In this document: piece by piece, positions 1-11,530 of the stretch
Layout: every line of letters begins with the position of its first letter
How positions within the stretch are numbered: position 1 is the stretch's first letter
Origin: Lutraria lutraria
Taxonomy: Eukaryota > Mollusca > Bivalvia > Venerida > Mactridae
DNA: 64,000 bases
NCBI GenBank assembly: GCA_964023205.1
Contig: OZ026833.1
Coordinates: forward strand, 38,108,366-38,172,365
Direction: 5' to 3'
The notes under the pieces: model-generated
Database searches by the model: none
Told to the model about the DNA's origin: nothing
What the model saw: only the letters and a program-made list of their open reading frames with translations
Translations under genes and position numbers: made by a program

Positions 1-43
1 TCTTATATAAATGTATATATTATCTTTTCATGATACAGTTACC
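1..43. repeat. right end of a terminal-inverted-repeat element (family X)
   Basis: The window opens on the motif CATGATACAGTTACC, preceded by an AT-rich TTATCTTTT stretch. The same end closes the element at 43508-45254 and, in a diverged form, the one at 23964-24711; its reverse complement opens both. The rest of this copy lies left of the window. Confidence 0.4.
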
Positions 44-950
44 TATGTATCAGAGTTGGGTTATTTAAAGTTATATGGCTGTGAGTTTTTTTGTACATGT
101 AATCTGTATAGGTAGGTAAGTAAGCATTGTATACTTGTTATTGTAGTTTCAACTCTGTTGTAATTAAGTGCCCTAGGCTATGATAAATCCGTGTAACTTT
201 AAACATACCACTACACGAAAAAAATGGTTTATCCTAAACACGAGCTTCTGGGTGAGCGTTTAGGGATAAAGAAATTTCAGCCTCGACCAATCATATTTCT
301 TAACAGCTTTCAGACAAGCTTGAGTGAATATGAAATCATTTTCGCGGGTAACCGCATATAATTAGAGCCCAGTAAAACACAAGGAATGGACATAAAAATA
401 CGCGTTGACATTTTACATTTGGGTTTTGTTTTGTAATGAAGTACGTGTTCCATATTTCAACAAACGTGGTATGTAATATTTATTTGTGACATGTACTTCG
501 TTTTCATAAAATATATGGAAAAGTAGACACAAAGAAATGCTCGTTTATTTGATTTGTATATATGTGTATTGTACTATTGATTAGGTCAGGGATATAGCAT
601 CCCTGATTAGGTTGTGAATAAGCTTGTAAAATCAGAGACAGTAATTATATTTCTTTGGTAAAATTCATATTCTAACCTTTTACGTATTATTAGGTTTATC
701 TTATTATTTTTCATTGGCAATTCTTGTAAACTACATGTAATTGTGTATGTGTTACCGTGATAGGGTCAATCAGTGTTATCTATGTCTCTGGGTCAGTTTA
801 GTAGGGTAGATGCATATTGATTGTTCAGTTTATGGTTAAAAATAAGCCTGTTCGATTAAAAACTATAACTAGAATATTAGTCGCGCTCCTAGCTACTAGC
901 GCAGATTTACTGCCATCTTAGCATAGTTGTTTATCGAACTCGCTCATTCT
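44..950. other. non-coding stretch, no gene seen
   Basis: AT-rich sequence without a convincing ORF. The only local structure I can point to is a short hairpin at 586-606 (arms TCAGGGAT and ATCCCTGA), whose arms resemble the outer arms of the larger palindrome at 23864-23897. Confidence 0.4.
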
Positions 951-954
951 TGTA

Positions 955-1320
955 ATTACCGGAAGTGGGATATTTTGCTTATATGCACAACGCACGAAAC
1001 TTACCGCGGCGTTAGTAATACGTTAATGCGTCCTGAGGTTGGTTGTAATCATTGTCTTTGTTGGTTTATATATCGTTTTGTTATATTAGAATCTCAATCA
1101 ATGTAATTATCGGCTTGCTTTTTGTTTGTTGTCTATTTTATTGATTCGTACCTTGTCTGTTTCGGTCTTATCCATTTCATACTAATCTGTCTCGTATTTA
1201 CAGAAAGTGTCATTGTAACCTTCCACTTAACGTTACATTTATCTCTTTACAGTTACTTTATATCATCACTGAGTAGATAGAACGTACTTGTTTGTTGGTG
1301 TTTGGATTCCATAGATCTTA
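955..1320 (+). promoter_or_regulatory. possible promoter and first non-coding exon
   Basis: A locally CpG-richer patch (about 870-1050) in very AT-rich surroundings holds an ETS-type site, ACCGGAAGT, near 958-966. About 350 bases later there is a consensus splice donor, GTAAGT, at 1321. The pattern fits a TATA-less promoter and an untranslated first exon on the plus strand. Linking it to the next candidate exon at 2466, and to ATP7, is inference; the start of transcription cannot be placed from sequence alone. Confidence 0.22.
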
Positions 1321-1321
1321 G

Positions 1322-2465
1322 TAAGTATGCACATGTATGTTAATTACCATGTTGAACATCTTTTAATAGTTTTATAATGTATACATAGTTCCCACATCTA
1401 CCATATTTACCTCCTTTGGTGGTCATCTTTTTTATCAAATTCAACAGACATTGATAGAAGATATTTATATTTTTGTTTGATATTCTAAATATAGGACATT
1501 CATATGTGACAACTACATTTTCTTAAACCTGATGTGTTTATGACATTGATAACTTCAAGATTAAGTTAACTTTCATCAAATGAGTTTTTTAATAGCCAAT
1601 TTTCAGATTTTTTTTTATGAAGGGCATTAGAAATTTGCCAAGCAAGGTGGCCGTCAAAGGTGTTAGATATTGTAGATGTGGGATCTATGTATTCTATTTT
1701 TTTCTATTGGAACTTTTTTCTGATCTATTGAATTCATTATATTATATTATATTTGATAGGTCATGTTATTTTGTAATAACAGGAGCAATTATAATGCAAA
1801 TCATAATATGCCCTTGCCTGTCTTATGGCCGACATATTTGTTGACCATATGCTTGACCTTGTCCCCTCGTACCATTGTATAGGTTTCGGTCAGTTATTTA
1901 ATATTTAGTAGCTATTTGTTTATTGATTATCTTATAAATGAGTACATTAGTTGTCTCCCTTTTTTATATTGATTGTTATATTTATGATAATGAAAATTTA
2001 AAATATGGAAACCCTCAATGACATATTGAAGTTATTGTTGGACATTGCAGTTTAAATTAATTTTAATATTATGATACATTATATTTTGGCAACTGGAATT
2101 AGCATAAGTTCAGGTGAGAATTATGGATACTTGTAAATCATCAAATATTACTTTTCTGATGCAGAAATGTACATTTGATCATTAGCTATTGATAAAAACT
2201 CATTTCATTTAACTTATGTACTTTCAGTAATTGTTGAACAAGACCACTTCTTTAGGATTTTGTCACTAATTCGAATTACCTTAATGTTACTTACAATAAT
2301 TTGAAAGGTGTTTTGCTGTAATGTGGCTTGCAGTGGACTTGTAGCTTACCCAGGCATGCATGCATATGCTTGGCGGGACATGTCAATTCAAAGAATTTGC
2401 TTATTTTGACTTTGTTCATGAATGCATACACATGTTCCTTTATATTTCAACTTGTAATATTACAG
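1322..2465. other. candidate 5' intron, no gene seen
   Basis: AT-rich, with no protein-like ORF and no repeat I recognise. It would be the first intron if the candidate exons at about 960-1320 and 2466-2592 are real. Confidence 0.3.
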
Positions 2466-2592
2466 AAGTAGCTACATTGAAGTCCGACAGTTTCAACGAT
2501 TGCCCATGAACTTGGTTACATCATTGTGGAGCAATGAAGATCATACTACATAAAGGGATAATCAGAAGATGTTTATCAAGAACAAGTGGGAG
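2466..2592 (+). other. candidate untranslated exon just upstream of the T-rich array
   Basis: This 127-base segment is preceded by a pyrimidine-rich stretch ending ATATTACAG and followed by GTAAGAG, a near-consensus donor. All frames contain stops, so it would be untranslated, with at least one short upstream ORF beginning ATGAACTTGG. The tandem array starts within about six bases of the donor. Its place in the ATP7 transcript rests only on strand, splice signals and the downstream exon at 9597-9680. Confidence 0.3.
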
Positions 2593-5500
2593 GTAAGAGT
2601 TTTTGTCTATCCTGCCTTTCGTATAATTTCCTAATGTTTCCCAAACCTACTTCAAGGTTTTACTCACTTAGTATTTTCTCTTTTATTTTGTGTTTTTCTA
2701 TTATTTTCAGGTCTTTTTCATTCACTTTAAATCGTTTTACTGATTATTTTTTCACTTTCTTTAATGTTTTCATCACTCATTTAAAGTTTCCATTCACATA
2801 CCTTGAGTTTTTAGTCATTTTTCATGGACTCTATCCTAACCAGTAATAACTTATTGTCCTGCAAGGATTCAAGACAACTTCCTCACAAACAGTATATAGT
2901 AAAATTAACATTTTAAGGTTTTTCTCGCTTACATAGAGATTTAATTCAGTTACTGTAAGTCGTTTTTCACTGACTTAGAGTGTTTTTTTTTTCGCTTAAA
3001 GTTTGGCATTGAAACAGTACTTAGCCATTGTACGATGATTGGTAGTGCCCAACTGATCTGACCTACTACTAGTATGTCTAAGCACTGTTTGTGAACGTCA
3101 TTCTGAAAAGCACCGGTCTCCTCATTTCGTTAGAAAGTAGGCAGTTGCTTTAAATGGGAGATTAATGTTTCCCAAACTTACTTTAAGTTTTCACTCACTT
3201 AAAGTTTTTTCTCTCTTTTATTTGGTGTTTTACCATTATTTTCAGGTCTTTTTCACTCACTTAAAGTTTTCTCTCTCTTTTATTTAGTGTTTTTACCATT
3301 ATTTTCAGGTCTTTTTCACTCACTTAAAGTTTTTCTTTCCTGTTAAAGGTTTTTCTCATTCATTTTAGGTTCCATTCACTTACTACTAGTTTTTGTCTGT
3401 TTTATTTTTGCCTATCCTGCCTTTCATAAAATTTCCTAATGTTTCCCAAACCTACTTTAAGGTTTCACTCACTTAGTATTTTCTCTTTTATTTTGTGTTT
3501 TTCTATCATTTTCAGGTCTTTTACATTCACTTTAAATCTTTTTACTGATTATTTTCTCACTTTCTTTAATGTTTTCATCACTCATTTAAAGTTTCCATTC
3601 ACATACCTTGAGTTTTTAGTCATTTTTCATGGACTCTATCCTAACCAGTAATAACTTATCGTCCTGCAAGGATTCAAGACAACTTCCTCACAAACAGTAT
3701 ATAGTAAAATTAACATTTTAAGGTTTTTCTCGCTTACATAGAGATTTAATTCAGTTACTGTAAGTCGTTTTTCACTGACTTAGAGTGTTGTTTTTTTTCG
3801 CTTAAAGTTTGGCATTGAAACAGTACTTAGCCATTGTACGATGATTGGTAGTGCCCAACTGATCTGACCTACTACTAGTATGTCTAAGCACTGTTTGTGA
3901 ACGTCATTCTGAAAAGCACCGGTCTCCTCATTTCGTTAGAAAGTAGGCAGTTGCTTTAAATGGGAGATTAATGTTTCCCAAACTTACTTTAAGTTTTCAC
4001 TCACTTAAAGTTTTTTGTTTCTTTTATTTGGTGTTTTACCATTATTTTCAGGTCTTTTTCACTCACTTAAAGTTTTCTCTCTCTTTTATTTAGTGTTTTT
4101 ACCATTATTTTCAGGTCTTTTTCACTCACTTAAAGTTTTCTCTCTCTCTTTTATTCAGTGTTTTTACCATTATTTTCAGGTCTTTTTCACTCACTTAAAG
4201 TTTTTCTTTCCTGTTTAAGGTTTTTCTCATTCATTTTAGGTTCCATTCACTTACTACTAGTTTTTGTCTGTTTTATTTTTGTCTATCCTGCCTTTCATAA
4301 AATTTCCTAATGTTTCCCAAACCTACTTTAAGTTTTCACTCACTTAAAGTTTTTTCTCTCTTTTATTTGGTGTTTTACCATTATTTTCAAGTCTTTTTCA
4401 CTCACTTAAAGTTTTCTCTCTCTCTTTTATTCAGTGTTTTTACCATTATTTTCAGGTCTTTTTCACTCACTTAAAGTTTTCTCTCTCTCTTTTATTTAGT
4501 GTTTTTATCATTATTTTCAGGTCTTTTTCACTCACTTAAAGTTTTTCTTTCCTGTTTAAGGTTTTTCTCATTCATTTTAGGTTCCATTCACTTACTACTA
4601 GTTTTTGTCTGTTTTATTTTTGCCTATCCTGCCTTTCATAAAATTTCCTAATGTTTCCCAAACCTACTTTAAGGTTTCACTCACTTAGTATTTTCTCTTT
4701 TATTTTGTGTTTTTCTATTATTTTCAGGTCTTTTACATTCACTTTAAATCTTTTTACTGATTATTTTCTCACTTTATTTAATGTTTTCATCACTCATTTA
4801 AAGTTTCCATTCACATACCTTGAGTTTTTAGTCATTTTTCATGGACTCTATCCTAACCAGTAATAACTTATCGTCCTGCAAGGATTCAAGACAACTTCCT
4901 CACAAACAGTATATAGTAAAATTAGCATTTTAATGTTTTTCTGGCTTACATACATATTTAATTCAGTTACTGTAAGTCGTTTTTCACTGACTTAGAGTGT
5001 TTTTTTTTCGCTTAAAGTTTGGCATTGAAACAGTACTTAGCCATTGTACGATGATTGGTAGTGCCCAACTGATCTGACCTACTACTAGTATGTCTAAGCA
5101 CTGTTTGTGAACGTCATTCTGAAAAGCACCAGTCTCCTCATTTCGTTAGAAAGTAGGCAGTTGCTTTAAATGGGAGATCAATGTTTCCCAAACTTACTTT
5201 AAGTTTTCACTCACTTAAAGTTTTTTCTCTCTTTTATTTGGTGTTTTACCATTATTTTCAGGTCTTTTTCACTCACTTAAAGTTTTCTCTCTCTTTTATT
5301 TAGTGTTTTTACCATTATTTTTAGGTCTTTTTCACTCACTTAAAGTTTTCTCTCTTTTTTATTTAGTGTTTATACCATTATTTTCAGGTCTTTTTCATTC
5401 ACTTTAAATCTTTTTACTGATTATTTTCTCACTTTCTTTAATGTTTTCATCACTCATTTAAAGTTTCCATTCACATACCTTGAGTTTTTAGTCATTTTTC

Positions 5501-5839
5501 ATGGACTCTATCCTAACCAGTAATAACTTATCGTCCTGCAAGGATTCAAGACAACTTCCTCACAAACAGTATATAGTAAAATTAACATTTTAAGGTTTTT
5601 CTCGCTTACATAGAGATTTAATTCAGTTACTGTAAGTCGTTTTTCACTGACTTAGAGTGTTTTTTTTTCGCTTAAAGTTTGGCATTGAAACAGTACTTAG
5701 CCATTGTACGATGATTGGTAGTGCCCAACTGATCTGACCTACTACTAGTATGTCTAAGCACTGTTTGTGAACGTCATTCTGAAAAGCACCAGTCTCCTCA
5801 TTTCGTTAGAAAGTAGGCGGTTGCTTTAAATGGGAGATT

Positions 5840-5982
5840 GGATTGGGAGTCTAGTACTGGTTCTCCCAGGAAAGATGGTTAGGTGAACTGTTTGCCTCAT
5901 GACACTCTTGACTGTTGAAATGGGGCGTTAAACTCGATATATAAACAAACAAAATCATCTCATATTTTGTCTAATTCTCATT
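5840..5982 (+). repeat. SINE 3'-tail insertion in the array, copy 1
   Basis: About 143 bases interrupt the array between GGGAGATT and AATGTTTCCC. They contain TTGAAATGGGGCGTTAAACTC and a run of ATAAACAAACAAA, matching the 3' tail (TTGAAAATGGCGTTAAAxCxGATGAAA) of the tRNA-derived SINEs at 28385 and 47949. Confidence 0.6.
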
Positions 5983-7506
5983 AATGTTTCCCAAACTTAC
6001 TTTAAGTTTTCACTCACTTAAAGTTTTTTTCTCTCTTTTATTTGGTGTTTTACCATTATTTTCAGGTCTTTTTCACTCACTTAAAGTTTTCTCTCTCTTT
6101 TATTTGGTGTTTTACCATTATTTTCAGGTCTTTTTCACTCACTTAAAGTTTTCTCTCTCTTTTATTTGGTGTTTTACCATTATTTTCAGGTCTTTTTCAC
6201 TCACTTAAAGTTTTTCTTTCCTGTTTAAGGTTTTTCTCATTCATTTTAGGTTCCATTCACTTACTACTAGTTTTTTGTCTGTTTTATTTTTGTCTATCCT
6301 GCCTTTCGTATAATTTCCTAATGTTTCCCAAACCTACTTTAGGTTTCACTCACTTAGTATTTTCTCTTTTATTTTGTGTTTTTCTATCATTTTCAGGTCT
6401 TTTTCATTCACTTTAAATCTTTTTACTGATTATTTTCTCACTTTCTTTAATGGTTTCATCACTCATTTAAAGTTTCCATTCACATACCTTGAGTTTTTAG
6501 TCATTTTTCATGGACTCTATCCTAACCAGTAATAACTTATTGTCCTGCAAGGATTCAAGACAACTTCCTCACAAACAGTATATAGTAAAATTAACATTTT
6601 AAGGTTTTTCTCGCTTACATAGAGATTTAATTCAGTTACTGTAAGTCGTTTTTCACTGACTTAGAGTGTTTTTTTTTCGCTTAAAGTTTGGCATTGAAAC
6701 AGTACTTAGCCATTGTACGATGATTGGTAGTGCCCAACTGATCTGACCTACTACTAGTATGTCTAAGCACTGTTTGTGAACGTCATTCTGAAAAGCACCA
6801 GTCTCCTCATTTCGTTAGAAAGTAGGCAGTTGCTTTAAATGGGAGATCAATGTTTCCCAAACTTACTTTAAGTTTTCACTCACTTAAAGTTTTTTCTCTC
6901 TTTTATTTGGTGTTTTACCATAATTTTCAGGTCTTTTTCACTCACTTAAAGTTTTCTCTCTTTTATTTAGTGTTTTTACCATTATTTTCAGGTCTTTTTC
7001 ACTCACTTAAAGTTTTTCTCTGTTTTATTTAGTGTTTATACCATTATTTTCAGGTCTTTTTCACTCACTTTAAATCTTTTTACTGATTATTTTCTCACTT
7101 TCTTTAATGTTTTCATCACTCATTTGAAGTTTCCATTCACATACCTTGAGTTTTTAGTCATTTTTCATGGACTCTATCCTAACCAGTAATAACTTATTGT
7201 CCTGCAAGGATTCAAGACAACTTCCTCACAAACAGTATATAGTAAAATTAACATTTTAAGGTTTTTCTCGCTTACATAGAGATTTAATTCAGTTACTGTA
7301 AGTCGTTTTTCACTGACTTAGAGTGTTGTTTTTTTCGCTTAAAGTTTGGCATTGAAACAGTACTTAGCCATTGTACGATGATTGGTAGTGCCCAACTGAT
7401 CTGACCTACTACTAGTATGTCTAAGCACTGTTTGTGAACGTCATTCTGAAAAGCACCAGTCTCCTCATTTCGTTAGAAAGTAGGCGGTTGCTTTAAATGG
7501 GAGATT

Positions 7507-7649
7507 GGATTGGGAGTCTAGTACTGGTTCTCCCAGGAAAGATGGTTAGGTGAACTGTTTGCCTCATGACACTCTTGACTGTTGAAATGGGGCGTTAAAC
7601 TCGATATATAAACAAACAAAATCATCTCATATTTTGTCTAATTCTCATT
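7507..7649 (+). repeat. SINE 3'-tail insertion in the array, copy 2
   Basis: Near-identical to the copy at 5840-5982 and about 1,667 bases downstream, so it was copied with the higher-order unit and not inserted independently. Confidence 0.6.
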
Positions 7650-9173
7650 AATGTTTCCCAAACTTACTTTAAGTTTTCACTCACTTAAAGTTTTTTTCTC
7701 TCTTTTATTTGGTGTTTTACCATTATTTTCAGGTCTTTTTCACTCACTTAAAGTTTTCTCTCTCTTTTATTTGGTGTTTTACCATTATTTTCAGGTCTTT
7801 TTCACTCACTTAAAGTTTTCTCTCTCTTTTATTTGGTGTTTTACCATTATTTTCAGGTCTTTTTCACTCACTTAAAGTTTTTCTTTCCTGTTTAAGGTTT
7901 TTCTCATTCATTTTAGGTTCCATTCACTTACTACTAGTTTTTTGTCTGTTTTATTTTTGTCTATCCTGCCTTTCGTATAATTTCCTAATGTTTCCCAAAC
8001 CTACTTTAGGTTTCACTCACTTAGTATTTTCTCTTTTATTTTGTGTTTTTCTATCATTTTCAGGTCTTTTTCATTCACTTTAAATCTTTTTACTGATTAT
8101 TTTCTCACTTTCTTTAATGGTTTCATCACTCATTTAAAGTTTCCATTCACATACCTTGAGTTTTTAGTCATTTTTCATGGACTCTATCCTAACCAGTAAT
8201 AACTTATTGTCCTGCAAGGATTCAAGACAACTTCCTCACAAACAGTATATAGTAAAATTAACATTTTAAGGTTTTTCTCGCTTACATAGAGATTTAATTC
8301 AGTTACTGTAAGTCGTTTTTCACTGACTTAGAGTGTTTTTTTTTCGCTTAAAGTTTGGCATTGAAACAGTACTTAGCCATTGTACGATGATTGGTAGTGC
8401 CCAACTGATCTGACCTACTACTAGTATGTCTAAGCACTGTTTGTGAACGTCATTCTGAAAAGCACCAGTCTCCTCATTTCGTTAGAAAGTAGGCAGTTGC
8501 TTTAAATGGGAGATCAATGTTTCCCAAACTTACTTTAAGTTTTCACTCACTTAAAGTTTTTTCTCTCTTTTATTTGGTGTTTTACCATAATTTTCAGGTC
8601 TTTTTCACTCACTTAAAGTTTTCTCTCTTTTATTTAGTGTTTTTACCATTATTTTCAGGTCTTTTTCACTCACTTAAAGTTTTTCTCTGTTTTATTTAGT
8701 GTTTATACCATTATTTTCAGGTCTTTTTCACTCACTTTAAATCTTTTTACTGATTATTTTCTCACTTTCTTTAATGTTTTCATCACTCATTTGAAGTTTC
8801 CATTCACATACCTTGAGTTTTTAGTCATTTTTCATGGACTCTATCCTAACCAGTAATAACTTATTGTCCTGCAAGGATTCAAGACAACTTCCTCACAAAC
8901 AGTATATAGTAAAATTAACATTTTAAGGTTTTTCTCGCTTACATAGAGATTTAATTCAGTTACTGTAAGTCGTTTTTCACTGACTTAGAGTGTTGTTTTT
9001 TTCGCTTAAAGTTTGGCATTGAAACAGTACTTAGCCATTGTACGATGATTGGTAGTGCCCAACTGATCTGACCTACTACTAGTATGTCTAAGCACTGTTT
9101 GTGAACGTCATTCTGAAAAGCACCAGTCTCCTCACTTCGTTAGAAAGTAGGCAGTTGCTTTAAATGGGAGATT

Positions 9174-9316
9174 GGATTGGGAGTCTAGTACTGGTTCTCC
9201 CTGGAAAGATGGTTAGGTGAACTGTTTGCCTCATGACACTCTTGACTGTTGAAATGGGGCATTAAACTCGACATATAAACAAACAAAATCATCTCATCTT
9301 TTGTCTAATTCTCATT
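9174..9316 (+). repeat. SINE 3'-tail insertion in the array, copy 3
   Basis: Third copy, again about 1,667 bases on. It has a few substitutions (GGGGCATTAAACTCGACA for GGGGCGTTAAACTCGATA), so this edge unit is older than the internal pair. Confidence 0.6.
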
Positions 9317-9596
9317 AATGTTTCCCGAACTTACTTTAAGTTTTCTCATCAAAGTTGGCAACTTCCTCACACATGGAGGAAAAATCGATATTTTAAGGTT
9401 TCTCACACTCACTTAAAGGTTCCATTCACTTCCTAAACTTTTTTCTCAGAATTCGTTCAGTTCCTCAAGTCAGGTATCTAGGTTACGTGTGTCCATATTT
9501 ATTGCAGATGAATTGAACTGATGTAAAGAATGGTACATTTTAGGTACGGGTAAATTTGTTACATGTGATATTAAGTTCTTACTTTTTCTTTGATAG

Positions 9597-9680
9597 GACC
9601 TCAGTTTCTCTGGTTGGTAATGCAGTGCAATGAGCCATCATCAAAATGGAACTTAATTTAATGAGTAGCATGTCCATAAG
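9597..9680 (+). CDS. candidate exon with an ATP7 start codon
   Basis: Preceded by a pyrimidine-rich acceptor (TTTTTCTTTGATAG) and followed by the donor GTGAGTATC. It contains an ATG at 9646-9648 in good context (A at -3, G at +4) that stays open for 11 codons plus 2 bases to the donor: MELNLMSSMSI and part of the next codon. It lies upstream of and on the same strand as the ATP7 exons and would supply a short N terminus, as in animal ATP7 proteins where the first metal-binding domain comes soon after the start. No sequence similarity proves the link, and the exon for the first half of HMA1 was not found between here and 30886, so this could belong to another gene. Confidence 0.3.
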
Positions 9681-9801
9681 GTGAGTATCATAATCAGTTT
9701 ACAAAAAGTACATTGTTATGTGAACTATTTATCAAATGTATACAAGATATTTTGGAAATGACTTATACAAAAAACAAACGAAAAGCCTCAGGAAGTACAT
9801 A

Positions 9802-9976
9802 CAGCACAACCTCTCCAGAGCGGCCCTCTCTTAAACAACAACCTCCCTTTAACAAGAATATGAATTTTCCCGCTGCATGATATAACTAGTAATTTAAATG
9901 CTGTAGAACAACAATCTCTCAACAACAATATAATTTTGCTAGTCACATAGGGTGTTTCTTTGGAGAGGTTACACTG
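9802..9976. mobile_element. pogo/Tigger-like MITE, copy 1
   Basis: Inverted ends CAGCACAACCTCTCC and GGAGAGGTTACACTG, with TA on the left. Ends of the form CAGTNNAACCTC and a TA target are typical of non-autonomous pogo/Tigger elements. It has the same layout as copies at 13826, 35721, 46752, 61356 and 63073. Confidence 0.7.
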
Positions 9977-10126
9977 TTTGTAATATAAAGTATATAATTG
10001 ATGGAAGCTTGTTTATTGCTTTTGATTTAATTTTGTGGCACATTTTATGAATTTCGTGGAAGCTAGATGATATAGACCTTGATAATAAATAAGTCATACA
10101 TTTAAAGATTCCTGAATGTCTAAATA

Positions 10127-10733
10127 CTGTAGAACGTTTTAATTTCGCGAGGTCAAAATTTCGCTGTTTTTGTTAAAAATCAGCTGTTTTCTTTATTCGC
10201 GTATTTATGAATTCGCGACATCGTCAGGTATGATTAAAGTTTGATCAAAAACAGGCTTACGTTACTTTGATATTTGTGTGTCAAACGTGATCAGTTTGAC
10301 ATTAAAGTAGCGTTGCCGTGTTTTATATATAATCTAATAAAGTATAATAACAATAGCTTGATAATAGTTTGGGATTATTGTGGAAGTTATGTTTTACAAA
10401 CAGTAAGTAAGTGTGAACAACTGTTACTAGTATGTTCAAACGATGTCCAAAATTGTTCAACAAACGATAGTTTAGTAAAAGCAATATTATAAAAAATAGA
10501 TTGCAAACATTAAAGGTATATGTTTATTGATAATATATTGCTTTCATCAGATTAAATCAACGGATTATTCTACGATAAAACATAGTACTGACTTATGTTG
10601 CATATTTTTGGACATACACATTTTCGAATATATAAAACTCAGCATTTATTCGCGACATTTATGAATTCGCGGGGTATTTGATTCGCGAATATTAGCGAAA
10701 ATAAAACTACCGCGAATAAAACCAGTTCTACAG
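10127..10733. mobile_element. terminal-inverted-repeat element with TTCGCG-rich ends
   Basis: Left end CTGTAGAACGTTTTAATTTC followed by GCG; right end CGCGAATAAAACCAGTTCTACAG. The ends are imperfect inverted repeats, and both subterminal regions are full of TTCGCG/CGCGAA words. TA flanks the left end and lies two bases beyond the right. There is no transposase, only short random ORFs, so this is a non-autonomous copy of about 607 bp. Confidence 0.65.
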
Positions 10734-11289
10734 TGTACAGGTGTCACTGATTAGAAGGAGGCACTTAAGTCCATCTGATGTTTTTTGTTTTGTTAATACT
10801 CAAATCAGCTATGTTGATTGTAGATATGGGAGTCCACAAAGAACAGATCAATTTATTTTATTAAATGTTTATTTTTTGTGTTCTATCACTGTACATGTTA
10901 TATTTACTGGTCAGTAGAGCATGCCGATACAACAAATGTATTTTTATGTTTGAAACACTTATTGATGTTTCAGTTTAAGCTATGTTTTGACAGCATGCTT
11001 AATTAAATTTAACTTTAACATCTTTCTAGTTAGATTGACAAATTTTATTCTTAGATAAAGATGACTGTGTCAAAATGGCTAATATAATTGCTATATTAAA
11101 ATTAATGAATGCTTTCGGTTAAAATACTAGTTTTTTTTTCATAAAATATATACTGTAATTTATATCTTTTTTTATCACACTTGAAGGTGAATGTTACCTG
11201 GGCCATATTAAGTCATTTAGTGACTTTAATAATATATGTAATGTATATTTCAGGATGTTGAAAGGCAAGTCTCACCAACTTGAACCAAG
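10734..11289. other. no gene seen
   Basis: AT-rich sequence between two mobile elements, with no ORF or repeat I can support. Confidence 0.4.
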
Positions 11290-11530
11290 AAGTATCCTGC
11301 TAGTGTTGGCCTACTGGTCAAGAGGTTCTGAATTTGAACTCGGTCCATGACAAATCTGACCGATGATATTACATACAAATGATCCTATGTTAATTGTCCT
11401 CCATTCCTGAATTTGGAGGGGTAGCTTGGCAATAGCTTGTGAAGTCGAGAAAAGCTGGTTAGGATAGTTGCCCGTCTCAATATTGATGGAAGTGTTGAAA
11501 ATGGCGTTAAATCAGATGAAATGAAAATTG
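11290..11530 (+). repeat. degenerate tRNA-derived SINE
   Basis: A worn tRNA-like head (TGTTGGCCTACTGGTCAAGAGG, then TTTGAACTCG in place of the B box) is followed by the body shared with the SINEs at 28385 and 47949: CATCCTATGTTAA-like text, TGTCCTCCA, GGTAGCTTGGCA, and a tail GTTGAAAATGGCGTTAAAT. No target-site duplication could be identified. Confidence 0.6.

Larger units (their letters stand above)
2599..9350 (+). repeat. T-rich nested tandem array with splice-acceptor-like monomers
   Basis: The basic monomer is about 60-70 bp: CACTCACTTAAAG, a T/C tract, GTGTTTTACCATTA, then TTTTCAGGTC. Runs of two to four monomers alternate with a longer conserved block that starts GTCCTGCAAGGATTCAAG at 2856, 3661, 4873, 5533, 6542, 7199, 8209 and 8866. 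From about 5840 the blocks form a higher-order unit of about 1,667 bp; the units at 5840-7506 and 7507-9173 are nearly identical. Small ORFs inside that begin MFPKLT or MFPKPT recur only because the DNA repeats. Confidence 0.93.

Noticed and set aside
2586..8699. A family of small ORFs (60-86 codons) starting MFPKLT, MFPKPT or similar
   Set aside because: They repeat only because the T-rich DNA repeats; composition is Phe/Leu/Ser from TTT-rich codons, and start and stop move with monomer number.
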